DNA from: Oxytricha trifallax
Taxonomy: Eukaryota > Ciliophora > Spirotrichea > Sporadotrichida > Oxytrichidae
DNA length: 64,000 bases
NCBI GenBank assembly: GCA_000711775.1
Contig: ARYC01002623.1
Coordinates: 25,035-89,034, forward strand
Reading direction: 5' to 3'
A program made the translations under genes and the position numbers. The notes below the pieces were generated by a model, which saw only the letters and a list, made by a program, of their open reading frames with translations, had not been told where the DNA came from and searched no databases. Positions 61,542-64,000 of this stretch are shown piece after piece; positions within the stretch are counted from its first letter, which is position 1; every line of letters begins with the position of its first letter.

Positions 61542-62070
61542 TTGAGTGAGTCAATTTGTCAATCCGTGACCTGTTTCATCATGAAGACAAAAAACTTAAA
61601 AGAAAACATCCGCTTCCCATTCCACATCATTCCAAAACGAGATGCAAACGAAGTAAGAGTCCCATTTGGTGCATTTCATCACACTGGGGAGTACTTCCCG
61701 CAGAGCTCTGCTTCCTGTAAAAAATTTAAAAGACGGTGGTGAAAACTCATACAAAGTCCCACCTGTGCTGATAATGAAGTCTCTGTCCTTTCGCTGTATC
61801 CTCAAAACCAAACTTGATGTGGGAGAAAATATCTTATCGTTGACTTCTATGATTTTCAACTTCTCACTTTTGAAGCTGAGCACCACCTTCATCCTGCTCC
61901 CTACTACCTAGGAAACGAACACACGCCAGGTAGCTCATTAATTGAAGGGAAGTCCTTAGCGTGGAGTAAACTCGAGTAGTTTAGGAACCTACAGATTGAA
62001 CCCCGCTGACTAGCCCCTGATGCGGTGAACTAGTAATACCCTGCTTACCCTCAGCAGGACTAAGTATAGT
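61542..62070 (+). other. GC-richer island with competing reading frames
   Basis: The GC content rises sharply to above 40% from 61550 to 62065, with AT-rich DNA on both sides. On the plus strand, 61542-61742 (FHIIPKRDANEVRVPFGAFH) and 61666-62028 (120 codons to TGA, with LKDGGENSYKVPPVLIMKSL and RGVNSSSLGTYRLNPAD) together cover the island in two frames. On the minus strand a 113-codon frame runs from ATG 61892 to TGA 61551-61553 (LRIQRKDRDFIISTGGTLYE). I cannot decide between strands. The plus frame follows the island's whole length, so I favour it slightly. A CCTGC-loop-GCAGG hairpin lies near 62040. This could be a macronucleus-destined segment. Confidence 0.35.
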
Positions 62071-62290
62071 AGAAAGTTCTATTAGAAAGTCCAAAATGAG
62101 ATTGGTAGCTCACTCAGCAATTAACTTTCAAATTTAAATAATTTGATTTACAATTTAAAAAGTAAATTATAAGATTGTAAAAGCCTAAGCCAAATAGTTA
62201 ATAGTTATGTTCGTATGAAAATTCATGCTTGATGAGAGTGAATAATTTATTGAAGAGGAGTGGTCTCTGGATGTTGTAGTGATTCTAATA

Positions 62291-62801
62291 CTCTTAATTG
62301 TATTGAGCATAGCATTTATAGAAATAAACGTGGCTTAATTAAGTTGAGAACTTACAAAGATACTCTAACAATAATAAATTCAAAGTTTTCATTAGTGTCT
62401 GTTGATGCAAGAATATACGGTTTCTTTGGACATTTAATGAGAAGAACTTCAAAACCTTTGTAGTCTTGTACAGCAATATTCCTTGAGTAAAACTATACAC
62501 TCTTAATTGTGTTGAGCATAGAATAAAAGAAACTGTCGTGCCCTAATTGAGTTGAGGCTCATAGATTTTCATGCATAATTATTGATGCGGAATATACGGT
62601 TTCTTTGGAAATTTAAAGAGAAGATATTCAAAACTTTTGAAGTCTTGAAAAGCAATATTTCTTCAATAAAATTCTACATTCTTAATTTTATTTAGCATAG
62701 CATTTAAAGTAACTGTCGTGCCTTAATTGAGTTGAGAACTTACAAAGATTTATAGTTAATTTAAATTCATAGTTTTCATTCATGTTCTTTGATGCAAGAA
62801 T
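62291..62801. repeat. Degenerate tandem repeat, ~180-210 bp, 2.5 units
   Basis: Units start at CTCTTAATTGTATTGAGCAT (62291), CTCTTAATTGTGTTGAGCAT (62500) and TTCTTAATTTTATTTAGCAT (~62679). Shared landmarks are GTGGCTTAATTAAGTTGAG / GTGCCCTAATTGAGTTGAG / GTGCCTTAATTGAGTTGAG, TTGATGCAAGAATATACGG / TTGATGCGGAATATACGG, and GTAGTCTTG…AGCAATATT. The third unit stops at GATGCAAGAAT, exactly where the TBE begins. Unit length varies because of indels. Confidence 0.9.
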
Positions 62802-64000
62802 CAAAACCCCAAAACCCTTTCAGTAGTTGATTGAGTTTTTGATTGATAAAAGTAGACTATTAGTGCATACTTTATTAGGGTTTTAATAGGGTTTATGTAG
62901 GGGTTTAATGTTTAAATGTAATGTATAGTAGTGTGCATTAGAAGGGTTTTATTTTTACTATACACTCAAACTATACCTTGGCATCATGTGCTAATTTTCT
63001 AAATTTGATATCTCCTATCCAGTTGATCATTTAGTCTATTGTTTGCTCTGCTCTATGGTTTGGTCTTAAGATAATCTCCTCAGCCATATCTTTCATTTTA
63101 CCTTTTATCTTATTCTAGTCTAGATATTGCTGTATTCTCTGCTTTGAATCTTTCTTTCTCTTACAGCTATAGTAATCATTTCTTTGCATATCGCATTCAG
63201 CAATAATTGCTGCTAGAGCCCATACATCCCACTTAATATCACCATCTCTCCAGTCCACCCTTTCTGGAAAGTATCCAGGAGTACCATAAACGTTGCCAAG
63301 TCCTGAAGCTTCAACTCTTTATGATCTATTAAAATCAATTATTACTACTCTGAGAAGGTGAAAAGTCAAGCATAATATTCTCAGGCTTCAAGTCTCTATG
63401 AACATACCCTAAAGTGTGCAGCTCTTCTATGCCTTTTCAAACATTTGTAAGAATAAGAGGTAGCTACTTTGGAACTCTTTAATCTTAAATGTAGTCTCTT
63501 AAAGTCATTTAATATAGAGGGAGGCGAAAAGCAACATGATCTTGAGCAAGGAGTATTGCATAGAGCTTAATTATAAATCTCCACTGTCTATCCCTTGCTT
63601 TAGTAAGAGCTTAGTACTCATTGACAAATTCCATTTGATACTTGTCATCGCATTTAAAGTAGTTGAATGGATAAATCTTGTATGCGAACTGCTTATCAGT
63701 AATGACCTTTTACTCAAACTTGTCCTCAAGTATAAGATAACTTTCCTTTCATTCTTTAAGATCAATTAAATTTAAAATTGGAAGCTTTAGTGCTTGTATC
63801 TTCAAAGTGATTTTCACTATCTCAGAAGCTGGAAGATTTCTCACTGCTTTAATAAGCATATTTTCTTTCTTAACTCTTTATTCCAAAGATTCTAAAGGGT
63901 CTCTTGGCTTTCTTTTTTGAAGGAAGACCTCACCAGTCTCAGGATCTATGACTTCAAACTTCATGCCATGATGGTTTTAAAGGTGAACTTTTAAATCTCT
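62802..64000 (-). mobile_element. Third TBE, right end first, runs off the window
   Basis: It begins CAAAACCCCAAAACCC at 62802, preceded by AAT (a possible AnT target). The first 116 bp match the terminal repeats of the complete element, in places base for base. Beyond 62917 the sequence matches the 3' end of the zinc-finger/kinase gene on the minus strand, so this is the element's right end, inserted in opposite orientation to the copy at 26324. The rest lies beyond 64000. It interrupts a copy of the ~200-bp repeat. Confidence 0.95.
62970..64000 (-). pseudogene. TBE zinc-finger/kinase gene, partial, frame-broken
   Basis: The minus-strand counterpart of 28868-30313, entering at the window edge with the end of a finger (RDLKVHL followed by NHHG). 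Visible kinase parts in order are AYKIYPFNYF (~63650), EELHTLGYVHRDLKPENIML (~63400), NVYGTPGYFPERVDWRDGD (~63290), KWDVWALAAIIAECDMQRND (~63230) and a C-terminal region ending in AHDAKV (~62985). As in the other copy, the DFG position reads DFN (IDFNRS, in a shifted frame near 63335). Lesions are a TGA near 63440 and a one- or two-base shift near 63350. The C-terminus lacks the stop seen in the complete element and reads on. The 5' end is outside the window. Confidence 0.9.

Noticed and set aside
61900-62070. Possible tRNA or small RNA gene
   Set aside because: A GGTTCAATC block on the minus strand resembles a B box, but no matching stem, A box or cloverleaf could be formed.
1-64000. CRISPR arrays, bacterial operons, rRNA genes
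   Set aside because: The genetic code, base composition and TBE transposons show ciliate germline DNA; no short regularly spaced repeats or rRNA-like sequence were seen.
1-64000. Treating every open frame of 100-190 codons as a gene
   Set aside because: With TGA as the only stop and this AT content, a TGA is expected only about every 50-55 codons, so many such frames occur by chance; composition and motifs were required as well.

Overview
This window looks like germline (micronuclear) DNA of a spirotrich ciliate of the Oxytricha/Stylonychia type. Three things support that. (1) A complete 4,151-bp element (26324-30474) has ends of C4A4 telomere-like sequence, long inverted terminal repeats, an ATT target duplication, and three gene regions in the layout of the TBE (telomere-bearing element) transposons. 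(2) Its genes, and two relatives in the window, read through TAA and TAG as glutamine and stop only at TGA; that code rules out Euplotes (UGA = Cys). (3) The DNA is very AT-rich, with almost no intact genes, a satellite array, large palindromes and decayed gene copies.

Layout. 1-240 is a GC-richer edge that may hold a last exon. 241-6683 is mostly AT-rich filler with a broken ARF GTPase gene (3629-4165). 6684-10176 is a nine-unit tandem array of ~388-bp repeats. 10900-15750 is a decayed reading region with recurring G-G-[A/S/V/F] motifs like those of parallel beta-helix proteins. 20235-20850 is a possible kinase remnant. 21777-23330 (minus) is a broken PIAS/Siz-type SUMO E3 ligase gene. 24083-24914 is an unassigned reading tract. 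26324-30474 is the complete TBE. 32055-36050 holds further coding-like tracts, one with a membrane segment. 38612-39626 and 58612-59425 are giant palindromes (arms ~440 and ~340 bp). 39681-40256 is a 191-codon reading frame. 40655-41475 is a truncated, divergent TBE. 42880-57090 is rich in coding-like tracts on both strands, the best being a 319-aa minus-strand gene (51279-50320) and plus-strand tracts to 57087. 59810-60545 is a decayed secreted-protein gene with a retained 39-bp intron. 61550-62070 is a GC-richer island. 62291-62801 is a degenerate ~200-bp repeat, split by a third TBE that runs off the window (62802-64000).

How it fits together. The pattern is typical of micronucleus-limited DNA: transposons, satellites and dead or germline-limited gene copies between short islands that could be macronucleus-destined segments. 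I see no scrambled gene that I can prove. Caution: with TGA as the only stop and ~28% GC, open frames of 100-200 codons arise by chance, so tracts without recognisable homology are given low confidence and rest on composition as well as length. Only the TBE genes, ARF, the SP-RING ligase and, less firmly, the kinase and beta-helix regions are supported by recognisable motifs.
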